Assembly: GCA_009908505.1 (NCBI GenBank)
Contig: JAAAPD010000021.1
Location: forward strand, 1-37,463
Length of the DNA: 37,463 nt
DNA from: Alphaproteobacteria bacterium
GTDB taxonomy: Bacteria; Pseudomonadota; Alphaproteobacteria; Rhodobacterales; Rhodobacteraceae
Reading direction: 5' to 3'
The notes under the pieces are model-generated. The model ran no database searches, was not told the origin of the DNA, and worked only from the letters and a program-made list of their open reading frames with translations. Shown here piece after piece: positions 1-7,419 of the stretch; position 1 is the stretch's first letter; the number at the start of each line of letters is the position of its first letter. The translations under genes were made by a program, and so were the position numbers.

Positions 1-64
1 TCATGTCGCTCCCTGCACCATAGAACCACCGCGTGGTCGACCACCAGGCAAGAGGCGGATAGTC

Positions 65-277
65 ATGATTGATTCACCGCAGACGGGCGCCCTCTGGCCG
101 TCGCTCTACGAAACTTTCCGAAATTTCGGATCGCGCTTGGCGGAATGGGTATCTCCCGCCTCGGATGCATCCACTGACGACGCGGGCTATCGGATCACGA
201 TGGAACTGCCCGGCGTATCGGAGGATGACATCGAACTCACCGTTGACGAGCGCGTGGTCACTATCAGGAAGGGTTAG
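65..277 (+). pseudogene. Truncated Hsp20 small heat-shock protein remnant
   Basis: The 70-residue product begins like Rhodobacteral Hsp20 proteins (MIDSPQTGALWPSLYETF) and enters the alpha-crystallin domain with the usual AYR-type beta strand, the MELPGVSEDDIELTV segment and VVTIRKG. It stops with TAG at the point where a normal protein of roughly 140-170 residues would continue with the GEK-R-E-E segment and the second half of the beta sandwich, including the IXI-type tail. No continuation is readable in another frame before the opposing gene ends at 307, so this looks like a 3' deletion rather than a simple frameshift. An AGAGG ribosome site precedes the ATG. Such a fragment would lack the dimer and oligomer surfaces, so chaperone function is unlikely. 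Codon use is still normal, which suggests recent truncation. Confidence 0.75.
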
Positions 278-306
278 AGCCCGCCCAACCGGCGTGGGGC
301 GCGGCG

Positions 307-1431
307 CTAGACGCGCCCCTCGCTCAGCGCCACTGCATAGCCGACGGCGCCGGCCACCAGCAGGCCCAGAACGACCGCGATGGCGATCTTTATTGCCGAC
401 CAGGGCCGTTCGCCCTGAACCCGCCCGGTACGGCCGTTGACGACGAAACGGTAGGTCTTGCCGCGATACTTGTAGGCGGCCAGCCAGACCGGCAGCAGCA
501 CGTGCTTGAAGGTCAGGGTGCCGATCTGCGTGTCGACATGGCTGATGCGTTGGGCATCGCCGCCGATATCGAACTTCACGTCGCGGCGGATCACCCGGTC
601 CATCTTGGTCCGCGCCTCGGTAAAGGCGTCTTGCAACTCGACCTGGTAGCCCTCGGCCCGGAACCCGGCCAGGAAATCGGGGCGGTAGGGTTCCATCTCG
701 GACAGGTCCCAGGGTTCCAGCGCGTCCGTATACTTGCGGGGCAGGGAATTCGAGGCCAGCACCAGCACGTCGTCGAAGAACCGCGCGACCCGGCCCGACA
801 CGTTTCGCCAGCGGGTCTTGCGCACGCGCACTGTCTTGCGCTTGCCATCGCGCATCACCGTGCGGGTTTCGTAGTAATGGGTGCCGCGCTGGCCGCGATA
901 GCCAGACTGTGTCTCGGCATCGAAGGTCCAGTAGGGCACGTAGATGCCCTGCATCCTGCGGCCCTTGCGCGCATAGTCCTTCAGCCCGTTCGGCGCGAAC
1001 CAGAGCCGCCCCAGCCAGTTGGTCATGGCCTCGTGGGCGGCGCGTTCCTCTAGCGCGAAGGGCAGCAGGCCCTTGGGCTTGATATGCCGGTGCGTGCCCG
1101 TGTCGGTGACGACCGGGGTGGCGCAGAACGGGCATTCGGCGGAATGGATGTCGCTGTCGAATTCCGTCTGGGCGCCGCAATTGGGGCAGGCGATGACGCG
1201 GGTTTCCTCGATCTCTTCGGCGTCCAGGTCGCCCGAGACCGCGCTTCGGAAATCCAGTTCGCGGATCACCGGGCCGTCGAAATCCTCGGCCAGGGCCTCG
1301 GTCGCGCCGCAATGGTCGCAGATCAGCCGCTTGTCCCCGGGATCGAAGCGCATGTCGGCGCCGCATTGGTCGCAGGGAAAGCGGTGTTCCGCGGTGGCGT
1401 CGGCGGATAGCGGATCGGCGGTATCGGTCAT
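307..1431 (-). CDS. Double zinc-ribbon protein with C-terminal membrane anchor (YdjG-like)
   Basis: The protein has 374 residues. It carries two Cys4 zinc ribbons: CDQC/CDHC (C20, C23, C38, C41) and CPNC/CPFC (C82, C85, C100, C103), of the TFIIB-like kind. A roughly 200-residue middle domain is rich in basic and aromatic residues (GYRGQRGTHYYETR). One hydrophobic helix lies near residues 345-368, followed by a short tail. Homologues are often mislabelled as PriA/superfamily II helicase because of the ribbons, but no helicase motifs are present. In Bacillus a zinc-ribbon protein (YdjG) is encoded with the SPFH protein YdjI and PspA, and here too the next upstream gene is SPFH. It is the last gene of the minus-strand operon, 88 bases after the SPFH stop. 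The likely role is a membrane-tethered partner of the SPFH scaffold; the exact function is unknown. Confidence 0.85.
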   Translation of the reverse strand: MTDTADPLSADATAEHRFPCDQCGADMRFDPGDKRLICDHCGATEALAEDFDGPVIRELDFRSAVSGDLDAEEIEETRVIACPNCGAQTEFDSDIHSAECPFCATPVVTDTGTHRHIKPKGLLPFALEERAAHEAMTNWLGRLWFAPNGLKDYARKGRRMQGIYVPYWTFDAETQSGYRGQRGTHYYETRTVMRDGKRKTVRVRKTRWRNVSGRVARFFDDVLVLASNSLPRKYTDALEPWDLSEMEPYRPDFLAGFRAEGYQVELQDAFTEARTKMDRVIRRDVKFDIGGDAQRISHVDTQIGTLTFKHVLLPVWLAAYKYRGKTYRFVVNGRTGRVQGERPWSAIKIAIAVVLGLLVAGAVGYAVALSEGRV

Positions 1432-1481
1432 TGAGTTGGGCCCCTTGTGCCCGGGCGTTTCCGGGGATTGCCGCTTTTCAT
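1428..1481 (-). CDS. Possible 17-residue basic leader peptide overlapping the zinc-ribbon gene
   Basis: In the 88-base gap between the SPFH and zinc-ribbon genes an ATG (1481) opens a 17-codon frame, MKSGNPRKRPGTRGPTQ. Its TGA overlaps the ATG of the zinc-ribbon gene as ATGA. A weak AAGG-type site lies upstream. The overlap would permit translational coupling. The peptide is strongly basic and has no recognisable domain. It may equally be a chance reading frame. Confidence 0.2.
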   Translation of the reverse strand: MKSGNPRKRPGTRGPTQ

Positions 1482-1519
1482 CGCCTTACCCTGCTGTTGG
1501 ATCAACCCCGGAAGACCGG

Positions 1520-2620
1520 TCATGCGCCCGGCGGCGGGGGAGGTGGCAGGATGGTGAAGAGCTGGGCCAGTTCGGCCACGTCCTCGGCCCGCATCCAGCC
1601 GTCCTGGCCCGGGGTCCAGACATGCGTGTCGCGGGACAACTCGCCCGATTGGGCCATCTTGCCCATGTCGGCCTTGGAAAACGGACCCTTGGTCTGGCCC
1701 TTTTCGGCAATGTGCCAGACATGCTCGACCGGCGGCGGTGGCGGGGCGACAGGCGCGCTGGCGGCCTGCTTGGTCAAGGGGTTGACCATCTGCTGGGCCA
1801 TGGCCATGCCCATGCCGGCGCCCATGCCCGCGCCCATGGCGCCCGAGGCCTCGCCGCCCTGGCGCAGGGCCTCGGCGGCGGCGTATTTCATATGCGCGTC
1901 CAGGTCGCCGGTCAGGCCGCGGCTGGTGCGCGTGTCCAGCGCCTTTTCCACGGCGGGCGGCAGGCTGATATTTTCGATGTAGAATTCCGGGATGACGATA
2001 CCGTATTGCGCGACGGTTTCGGCGATGGCCCCGGCCACCAGCTTGCCAAGGTCGGCAGTGTTGGCGGCCATGTCCAGCACCGGAATTCCGCTGGCCGCGA
2101 TCACCCGGGAAAATTCCTGCACGATGATGTTGCGCAGCTGGAACCCGATTTCGTCCATGGTGAATTCGCCATCCGTGCCGACGATCTCGGACATGAACCT
2201 GGCCGGCTCGCTGACCTTCACCGTGTAGGTGCCGAAGGCGCGGATCCGTGTCGGGCCGAATTCCGGGTCGCGCAGCATGATCGGGTTCTTGGTGCCCCAT
2301 TTCAGATCGGTGAACCGGGTCGTGTTGACGAAGTAGATCTCCGATTTGAAGGGCGACTTGAAGCCGTGATCCCAGTGCTGAAGGGTGGTCATGATCGGCA
2401 TGTTGTTGGTCTCGAGCATGTAGAGACCGGGGGTGAAGACGTCGGCCAGCTGCCCCTCGTGGACGAAGACAGCCGCTTGTCCTTCGCGCACTGTCAGCTT
2501 GGCGCCGTACTTGATCTCGTGGCCCTCGCGCTCGAACCGCCAGACCATGGTGTCGCGCGTGTCATCCGTCCAGTGGATGACATCGATGAATTCACCGGTG
2601 AGAAAATCGAGAATGCCCAT
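1520..2620 (-). CDS. SPFH-domain protein with C-terminal GYF_2-like domain (YdjI-like)
   Basis: The protein has 366 residues. The first roughly 230 form an SPFH domain of the YdjI/virion-core-like branch (VREGQAAVFVHEGQLADVFTPGLYML, then the FGTYTVKV segment and the IENISLPPAVEKALD end). Unlike flotillins it has no N-terminal membrane helix. A Gly/Met-rich linker (GAMGAGMGAGMGMAMA, around residue 265) and a proline run lead to a GYF_2-like module, around residues 300-357 (WHIAEKGQTKGPFSKADM...VWTPGQDGWM), and the protein ends in PPPPPPGA. A good AAAGGA site lies about 9 bases before the ATG. Upstream is the DUF2927 lipoprotein, downstream the zinc-ribbon protein. SPFH proteins oligomerise on membranes; the GYF_2-like part suggests binding to proline-rich partners or to its own tail. 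Confidence 0.88.
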   Translation of the reverse strand: MGILDFLTGEFIDVIHWTDDTRDTMVWRFEREGHEIKYGAKLTVREGQAAVFVHEGQLADVFTPGLYMLETNNMPIMTTLQHWDHGFKSPFKSEIYFVNTTRFTDLKWGTKNPIMLRDPEFGPTRIRAFGTYTVKVSEPARFMSEIVGTDGEFTMDEIGFQLRNIIVQEFSRVIAASGIPVLDMAANTADLGKLVAGAIAETVAQYGIVIPEFYIENISLPPAVEKALDTRTSRGLTGDLDAHMKYAAAEALRQGGEASGAMGAGMGAGMGMAMAQQMVNPLTKQAASAPVAPPPPPVEHVWHIAEKGQTKGPFSKADMGKMAQSGELSRDTHVWTPGQDGWMRAEDVAELAQLFTILPPPPPPGA

Positions 2621-2639
2621 TTATGCAGGTCCTTTCATG

Positions 2640-3602
2640 TCAGGCAGGCCCACCCATCACGTCGCGCGCGATCTCGCGCACGACTGGGGCGGCCTCGGCG
2701 GCGGTCATGCCGGTTTCCAGCCGGTCATCGTACAAAATCTTGAGCAGCAGCTCGTCATGATAGGTCAATAGGCCGAATTCCTCGTCATCGTTGAAGATCG
2801 ACGGGCGGGCCCGGGGGCTGTCATTGGCCAGGCCCAGCCCCTGAGCGATCTCTTCGTGGATGCAGGCCATGCGCATCAGGTCGGGATGCTCGCCGCGGAT
2901 CAGGGCCACGGCGCGGCCATAGCCCGGCCGGCCCGGCGCGGAATTGGCCAGCACAAGGCAGAACGTGTCGCGCGGCAGGTCGATGACGGCGCGCAGCGTG
3001 CTGTCGGTGATGCCGGGCAAGAGTTGACGCAGGCGCGGCGCGAATCCGGCGCGATCATCCTCGTTCAGCACAAACACGTGGAAGTTCGGGTTCGCACTGG
3101 TCAGCGACATGTCCAGCCCGGTCACCCGCGACAGGCGCGCGACATAGTCGCGGATCGCGGCCCGGTCTTCGCCGCGCTGGGCGGGCGCGATCGTGTCGCC
3201 GAATTCGACCTCCATGCGGACCGGGTCGTCCCAGCGGCGCAGGCGGCTGACATTGACCTGAGCCCGCAATTCGCGGCCGGTGTCGATGTATTCGTTGAAC
3301 ATGGCGATCCGCACGAAGTTGCGCGCCAGCATCGTGTCGGTGAACTGCGTGTCCGGCCCGCCGCCATCGGTGCGCAGCAGGCCCTGTGCCACGAGATCGT
3401 TCTGGACCCGCTGGTAATGAACGCGCAACGCGTCGCTCTCGGCCGACGGGCGGGGGGTGTCGGGACGTTGCGGCGGCGCGACCGGCGGCGGCGGGGCGGG
3501 CGCATCGTCGGACAGCGGGGCGCCGACCGGCTCGCAGGCGGCCAGCAGCAGGCCCAGAAGGCCCGCTGCCAGTGCCGGAAAGGCCGCGCGCCCTGCCACC
3601 AT
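2640..3602 (-). CDS. DUF2927 family lipoprotein
   Basis: The protein has 320 residues from ATG at 3602. A GTG at 3608, which overlaps the TelA stop as GTGA, is the alternative start. A lipoprotein signal peptide is clear: hydrophobic stretch, then LLAAC with Cys at residue 23, followed by a Pro/Ala-rich linker (residues 30-52). The C-terminal part holds the DUF2927 signature CIHEEIAQGLGLANDSPRARPSIFNDDEEF, then a YHDELLLKILYD block. The HEEIAQ stretch looks like a metalloprotease helix but lacks the second His of HExxH, so catalysis should not be assumed. It is expected in the periplasm, anchored to a membrane. It lies between telA and the SPFH gene, which suggests an extracytoplasmic partner for that complex. 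Confidence 0.85.
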   Translation of the reverse strand: MVAGRAAFPALAAGLLGLLLAACEPVGAPLSDDAPAPPPPVAPPQRPDTPRPSAESDALRVHYQRVQNDLVAQGLLRTDGGGPDTQFTDTMLARNFVRIAMFNEYIDTGRELRAQVNVSRLRRWDDPVRMEVEFGDTIAPAQRGEDRAAIRDYVARLSRVTGLDMSLTSANPNFHVFVLNEDDRAGFAPRLRQLLPGITDSTLRAVIDLPRDTFCLVLANSAPGRPGYGRAVALIRGEHPDLMRMACIHEEIAQGLGLANDSPRARPSIFNDDEEFGLLTYHDELLLKILYDDRLETGMTAAEAAPVVREIARDVMGGPA

Positions 3603-3604
3603 TT

Positions 3605-4807
3605 TCACTCGGCGCCGGCAGCGGTGGCCACGGTGTCGCCCAGCCCCGTCTTTTTCGCCTTGGCCGCGGCAAGGGTCGATTTCAGCTCGGACTCCATGTG
3701 CTGCAGCTCTTTCTCGGCTTCGGCGCGGCGACGTTTGCCCTCGTCGGCGATCTGCAGGCTTTCCTCGATGGTGCCGATCAGGTCGGCATTGGCCTTCTTG
3801 ACCGCCTCGATGTCGAAAACGCCGCGCTCCATCTCCTCGCGGATCATCTTGTTGGCGCTGCGCAGGTTTTCGGCATTGGCGGTCAGCAATTCGTTGGTCA
3901 GGTCGTTGGCCTCGCGCACCGCGGCGGCGGCCTCGGAACTGCGCTGGATGGTCACGGCCTGGGCCAGCTGGGTTTCCCACAGCGGCACGGTGTTGATCAG
4001 GGTCGAGTTGATCTTGGTGACCAGCGACTTGTCGTTTTCCTGCACCAGCCGGATCGAGGGCAGCGATTGCATCGTCACCTGGCGCGTCAGCTTCAGGTCA
4101 TGGACCCGGCGTTCCAGGTCGTCGCGCGCCGCGCGCAGGTCACGCAGCTCCTGCGCCTTCATCACGCCGTCTTCCTCGGGCGCGGCCTCGACCTCTTTTT
4201 CCTTGGCGGGAATGGTGGTCTCGTCCAGCTCTTTCAGCTTGGCCTCGCCGGCGGCGATATAGAGCGCCAGCTCGTCATAGAAGGCCAGCGTCTTTTCATA
4301 AAGAACGTCCAGGCTCTCGATATCCTTGAGCAGGATATGTTCATGCTTGAGAAGGTCGTCGGTGATCTGGTCGATTTGGCCCTGGACGCTTTCGAACCGG
4401 GCGGCGAACTTGGCGGCGGGCGCGGCCCGTCCCAGCAGTTTTTCCCACCAGGACCGTTTGCGGCGCACGTCCAGTTCGCTGACATTGAAGCCGCGAATTG
4501 TGGTGACGATATCGCGCAGGCTGTCACCGGCGGGACCGACATCCTTGTTGCGCACGCCTTGCAGCATGGATTGGCTGATTTCCTGCAATTCCGCCTGGCT
4601 GGCCGACCCGAAGGAGATGATCGAGTTGGTATCGCCCATGTCCAGTTCGGCCATGCGCTTGTTGATCTCGGCGGCGGTGGGTTTGTCGGCCTTTTCGACC
4701 GGTACGATCTCGGTGCTGGGCTCGGGTAGGACCACGGCAGAGACCTTTTCGACCTCGGCCAGGGCGGCTTGTGCTTTCTGCATGTTCTCGGCTGTTCTTT
4801 CTGACAT
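3605..4807 (-). CDS. TelA/YaaN family protein (toxic anion resistance)
   Basis: The product has 400 residues, the normal length for the TelA (PF05816) family. It is soluble and highly helical. It has the family core: the ISFGSASQAELQEISQSML entry segment, RKRSWWEKLLGR near residue 118, long coiled-coil stretches, the LPSIRLVQENDKSLVTKINSTLINTVPLWETQLAQAV block, and the LTANAENLRSANKMIREEMERGVFDIEAVKKAN tail. Members are linked to tellurite and cell-envelope-agent tolerance, but the biochemistry is not settled. It starts 27 bases after the XpaC-like gene, the same pairing as xpaC-yaaN in Bacillus, and is followed without a gap by the DUF2927 gene. The annotation 'tellurite resistance' should be read as a family name only; no tellurite reductase or ter gene lies nearby. 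Confidence 0.9.
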   Translation of the reverse strand: MSERTAENMQKAQAALAEVEKVSAVVLPEPSTEIVPVEKADKPTAAEINKRMAELDMGDTNSIISFGSASQAELQEISQSMLQGVRNKDVGPAGDSLRDIVTTIRGFNVSELDVRRKRSWWEKLLGRAAPAAKFAARFESVQGQIDQITDDLLKHEHILLKDIESLDVLYEKTLAFYDELALYIAAGEAKLKELDETTIPAKEKEVEAAPEEDGVMKAQELRDLRAARDDLERRVHDLKLTRQVTMQSLPSIRLVQENDKSLVTKINSTLINTVPLWETQLAQAVTIQRSSEAAAAVREANDLTNELLTANAENLRSANKMIREEMERGVFDIEAVKKANADLIGTIEESLQIADEGKRRRAEAEKELQHMESELKSTLAAAKAKKTGLGDTVATAAGAE

Positions 4808-4834
4808 GTAAACTGTCCCCCTTGGAAACGGGCC

Positions 4835-5707
4835 TTATAGCCCTTCGCGCTGCAAACGATCGCGCAGCACCTTGATTTCAACATCCATGTCGCTGCGGTC
4901 ATCGAGCAACATCTTTTCGGTCCTGGCGGCGAAATTCTGCTCCAGGTCGCTCAGCAGGGCCTCGTAATGGGCGCGGGCATCGGCATCGCCGGTCCGCCTG
5001 TAATGGTCGGCGAATTTCGCAGAGGCATCGCGAGCGCCCATCAGATAGACGCCCAGGAACTTGCGCGCGCCGGTCAGGTCGCGGGGGTCTTCCTCGACCG
5101 TGCGGATCATCTGGCGGGCGGTGGCCTGGAATTGCATCACGCGGCCCTCGAGGCGCCGGTCCTTCAGCGTGGCGATATGGTCGCGCATGGTGGTCAGATA
5201 GGCTTCGGCCTCATCGACCACGCGGGCCACGCGATCCTGCTGAAAGCTGTCGATCCCTTCCATGCGCTTGTCGCGCAGCGGGTCGGGGCCGAAGGCGGCG
5301 ATATGCAGGCCGCCGGCGGCAAGGGCGAACAGGCCGCAGGCCACAAGGCCGTCGCCATTGGCATAGGCGGCGATCCCGATCCCGGCGCCGGTCAGGACGG
5401 CGCCGAAGATCTTGCGCGGCAGGGCGGGGCGGCGCGCCACCTTGCGCGCGTCGTAGGCCGCATGGGCGCGCAGCCCGTCGCGGGTCAGCCAGGCGGCCAG
5501 GGTCAGAACGGCGGCACCGGCCAGCCCCAGGACCAGCCCGGTCGCCCCTTCGTTGAGCGAGGTGAACGCCAGCACCACGCCCGGCACGAACAGCACGTTC
5601 GCCCGCGCCCCGGCGGCATCGACCTTGCGGTCTTCCTGCAGGATCTCGTCGCGGGGTCGGTCCGCTGCCCCGCCGGGGCTGTTTTTTCCGCCATAGCGCC
5701 GGGCCAT
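4835..5707 (-). CDS. XpaC-like membrane protein ('5-bromo-4-chloroindolyl phosphate hydrolysis' family)
   Basis: The protein has 290 residues from ATG at 5707. GTG at 5713, which overlaps the stop of the upstream gene as GTGA, would add two residues. The N-terminal 35 residues are polar. Then come about four hydrophobic stretches in two pairs (residues 36-75 and 100-140), separated by a basic segment (RDGLRAHAAYDARKVARR). The C-terminal 150 residues are a helical cytoplasmic domain (DSFQQDRVARVVDEAEAYLTTMRDHIATLKDRRLEGRVMQFQ). This is the XpaC family layout. The family name comes from an indicator-dye phenotype and does not show phosphatase activity; no phosphatase motif is visible. It pairs with TelA downstream. 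Confidence 0.82.
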   Translation of the reverse strand: MARRYGGKNSPGGAADRPRDEILQEDRKVDAAGARANVLFVPGVVLAFTSLNEGATGLVLGLAGAAVLTLAAWLTRDGLRAHAAYDARKVARRPALPRKIFGAVLTGAGIGIAAYANGDGLVACGLFALAAGGLHIAAFGPDPLRDKRMEGIDSFQQDRVARVVDEAEAYLTTMRDHIATLKDRRLEGRVMQFQATARQMIRTVEEDPRDLTGARKFLGVYLMGARDASAKFADHYRRTGDADARAHYEALLSDLEQNFAARTEKMLLDDRSDMDVEIKVLRDRLQREGL

Positions 5708-5709
5708 TG

Positions 5710-5928
5710 TCACAGACCCCCTAGCCAGCCGGTCACGACCCCGAACATCAGGACGATCAACAGCCCATAGGCCACGTTCTTGATAGAGTCAGGCAAGCGA
5801 TTTCCCCCTCTGCGCGCGATCGGTCGTGGCGCAACCTCTTCCAGCGGGGCCAGAAGCCGCGCCACGATCCCCGCAGCCAGCAGGGCCGCCGCCACAAGGG
5901 CCAGGATGAGGATCAGTCGTGCCATCAT
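5710..5928 (-). CDS. Small membrane protein heading the XpaC-TelA operon
   Basis: The 72-residue protein has two hydrophobic segments (LILILALVAAALLAAGIVARLL and NVAYGLLIVLMFGVVTGWLGGL) separated by a basic loop (RPIARRGGNRLP). Two ATG codons in a row are available at the start (5928 and 5925). Its TGA overlaps the alternative GTG start of the XpaC-like gene, so the two are likely translationally coupled. No known domain is recognised. As first gene of the operon it is probably an accessory subunit of the XpaC/TelA/SPFH membrane assembly, but this rests on position only. Confidence 0.7.
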   Translation of the reverse strand: MMARLILILALVAAALLAAGIVARLLAPLEEVAPRPIARRGGNRLPDSIKNVAYGLLIVLMFGVVTGWLGGL

Positions 5929-5981
5929 GCTCCACGTGTCGAACCCTTGTTAAGATAGTCGAATGACAGCCAGGTTACGAG

Positions 5982-5996
5982 GGGGCGCCGCGCCCC
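5982..5996. repeat. GC-rich small hairpin (6-bp stem), partial copy of intergenic repeat family
   Basis: GGGGCG-CCG-CGCCCC is a perfect 6-base-pair stem with a 3-base loop, followed by TGGACGGTCC. It closely resembles the AGGGGC-AGC-GCCCCT hairpin at 30122-30136, itself part of a longer composite repeat. It lies between the rluB-like gene and the XpaC operon, both on the minus strand. Confidence 0.4.
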
Positions 5997-6025
5997 TGGA
6001 CGGTCCTGGCCTTGCCGGATGCCCC

Positions 6026-6064
6026 AAAAAAACCGTTTGCGCGGGAAAGGATGCACACCCGCGC
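6026..6064 (-). terminator. Possible terminator of the rluB-like gene
   Basis: On the minus strand, just after the stop at 6079, a GCGCGGG/CCCGCGC stem (6064-6058 with 6045-6039) is followed six bases later by seven T residues (6032-6026). The loop of 12 bases and the gap before the T run make it weaker than a textbook terminator. Confidence 0.4.
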
Positions 6065-6078
6065 CGGGTGGGCAAGGG

Positions 6079-6882
6079 TCAATCGCGGCGGGATTTCCCC
6101 GCGCCTGGCCGTTTCGCCTGGGGCTTTCGGCGGCGTTGCGGTTTCTTGTCGGTGTCCAGCCCCAGCTGGTCGCGCACCACCCTCGGGCGGAGTTCGTCCA
6201 CCTCGCCCGGCTTTAGATTGCCCAGTTGAAAGGGGCCATAGCTGAGCCGGATCAGCCGGTTCACGGCAAGGCCGATCGCCTCCATCGCGCGGCGAATTTC
6301 GCGGTTCTTGCCCTCGCGGATCGACACCGTCAGCCAGGCATTGGCGCCCTGGGCGCGATCCAGCGTGATGGTCATCGGCTGGTAGTGCACGTCGTCCACG
6401 GTGATGCCCGCCCGCAGCTTGTCCAGCGCCGCCTCGTCCGGGTTGCCATTGACGCGCACCCGGTAGCGGCGTTGCCAGCCGGTGCTGGGCAGTTCCATCC
6501 GGCGCTTGATCTCGCCGTCATTGGTCAGCAGCAGCAGGCCTTCGGAATTGAGGTCCAGCCGGCCCACGCTCATGACGCGGGGCATGTCCTCGGGCAGGGC
6601 GTCGAACACCGTTTCGCGTCCCTTTTCATCCCGTGCGGTCGTCACCAGCCCCGGCGGCTTGTGATAGAGCCAGACGCGCGGCGGCTCGGGCTCGGACACG
6701 GGTTTGCCGTCCACCGTGATCTTGTCGGCGCCGGTCACGTTCAGGGCGGGGCTGTCGATGCGCTTGCCGTTCACGGCAACGCGCCCGGCCTCGATCATGC
6801 GTTCGGCCTCGCGGCGCGAGGCGATGCCGGCGCGCGACAGGACCTTGGCGATACGGTCGCCGTCTTTGGGGCTTTGGGTCAT
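6079..6882 (-). CDS. rluB: Pseudouridine synthase, RluB/RsuA family
   Basis: The protein has 267 residues from ATG at 6882. An upstream extension of the frame runs into the divergent tadA gene and is not used. An S4 RNA-binding domain (residues about 8-55: DRIAKVLSRAGIASRREAERMIEAGRVAVNG) is followed by the PSRSA catalytic domain with the signature MSVGRLDLNSEGLLLLTNDG, whose Asp is the catalytic residue, and SIREGKNREIRRAMEAIGLAVNRLIRLSYGPF. The C-terminus is a basic tail (KKPQRRRKPQAKRPGAGKSRRD). RluB converts a 23S rRNA uridine (2605 in E. coli numbering) to pseudouridine; RluE/RluF or RsuA specificity cannot be excluded from sequence alone, though the length and tail fit RluB. Confidence 0.85.
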   Translation of the reverse strand: MTQSPKDGDRIAKVLSRAGIASRREAERMIEAGRVAVNGKRIDSPALNVTGADKITVDGKPVSEPEPPRVWLYHKPPGLVTTARDEKGRETVFDALPEDMPRVMSVGRLDLNSEGLLLLTNDGEIKRRMELPSTGWQRRYRVRVNGNPDEAALDKLRAGITVDDVHYQPMTITLDRAQGANAWLTVSIREGKNREIRRAMEAIGLAVNRLIRLSYGPFQLGNLKPGEVDELRPRVVRDQLGLDTDKKPQRRRKPQAKRPGAGKSRRD

Positions 6883-6945
6883 GGCCCGAGCCTTAGCCGC
6901 TGCCCGCCCCCTTGCCAAGCCGTGCCCGACCGGGTTTCTAGGGGC

Positions 6946-7398
6946 ATGACCTTTCGCAGCTACATGGAAACCGCCCTTGAGGAAGCCTGCGCCGCCGCCG
7001 TGCGCGGCGAGGTACCGGTGGGCGCGGTGGTGGTGCAGGGGGGCAGGGTGCTGGCCCGTGCGGGCAACCGGACCCGGGAACTCAATGATCCGACCGCCCA
7101 TGCCGAGGTGCTGGCGATCCGTGCCGCCTGTGCCGCGCTGGGGCAGGAACGGCTGCCGGGCTGCGATCTCTACGTGACGCTGGAGCCCTGCCCGATGTGC
7201 GCGGCGGCGATCTCCTTCGCGCGGATCGGCCGGCTATATTATGGTGCGGCGGACCCCAAATCCGGTGGCGTGTCGCATGGCGCGCGGGTCTTCGAGCACC
7301 CCCAATGCCATCACGCCCCCGAGGTCTATGACGGGATCGCGGCGGAGGCTGCGGAACGGCTGCTCAAGGCGTTCTTCGCGGGTCGGCGCGAGGTTTAG
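6946..7398 (+). CDS. tadA: tRNA-specific adenosine deaminase TadA
   Basis: The 150-residue protein is of usual TadA length. Zinc and catalytic residues are plain: HAE (H52, E54 in TAHAEVLAIRAAC) and PCPMC (C82, C85). The GAADPKSGG segment and the C-terminal helix (AAERLLKAFFAGRRE) also fit TadA. It deaminates the wobble adenosine 34 of tRNA-Arg(ACG) to inosine. The ATG at 6946 follows an AGGGG stretch and starts the conserved TFRSYMETALEEA; longer in-frame extensions overlap rluB. It is divergent from rluB with 63 bases between the starts, so their promoters must lie close together. Confidence 0.93.
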   Translation: MTFRSYMETALEEACAAAVRGEVPVGAVVVQGGRVLARAGNRTRELNDPTAHAEVLAIRAACAALGQERLPGCDLYVTLEPCPMCAAAISFARIGRLYYGAADPKSGGVSHGARVFEHPQCHHAPEVYDGIAAEAAERLLKAFFAGRREV

Positions 7399-7419
7399 AG
7401 CCCGCGGGCCGCCCTTTCG

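Noticed and set aside
1019..2743. 574-codon plus-strand frame over the SPFH and zinc-ribbon genes
   Set aside because: It runs antisense to two genes with clear domains; its text is low-complexity His/Gly/Arg typical of shadow frames.
5982..6064. Tandem hairpins as a CRISPR-like or attachment-site array
   Set aside because: No repeat-spacer regularity and no tRNA or integrase gene nearby; they fit a terminator and a repeat-family hairpin better.
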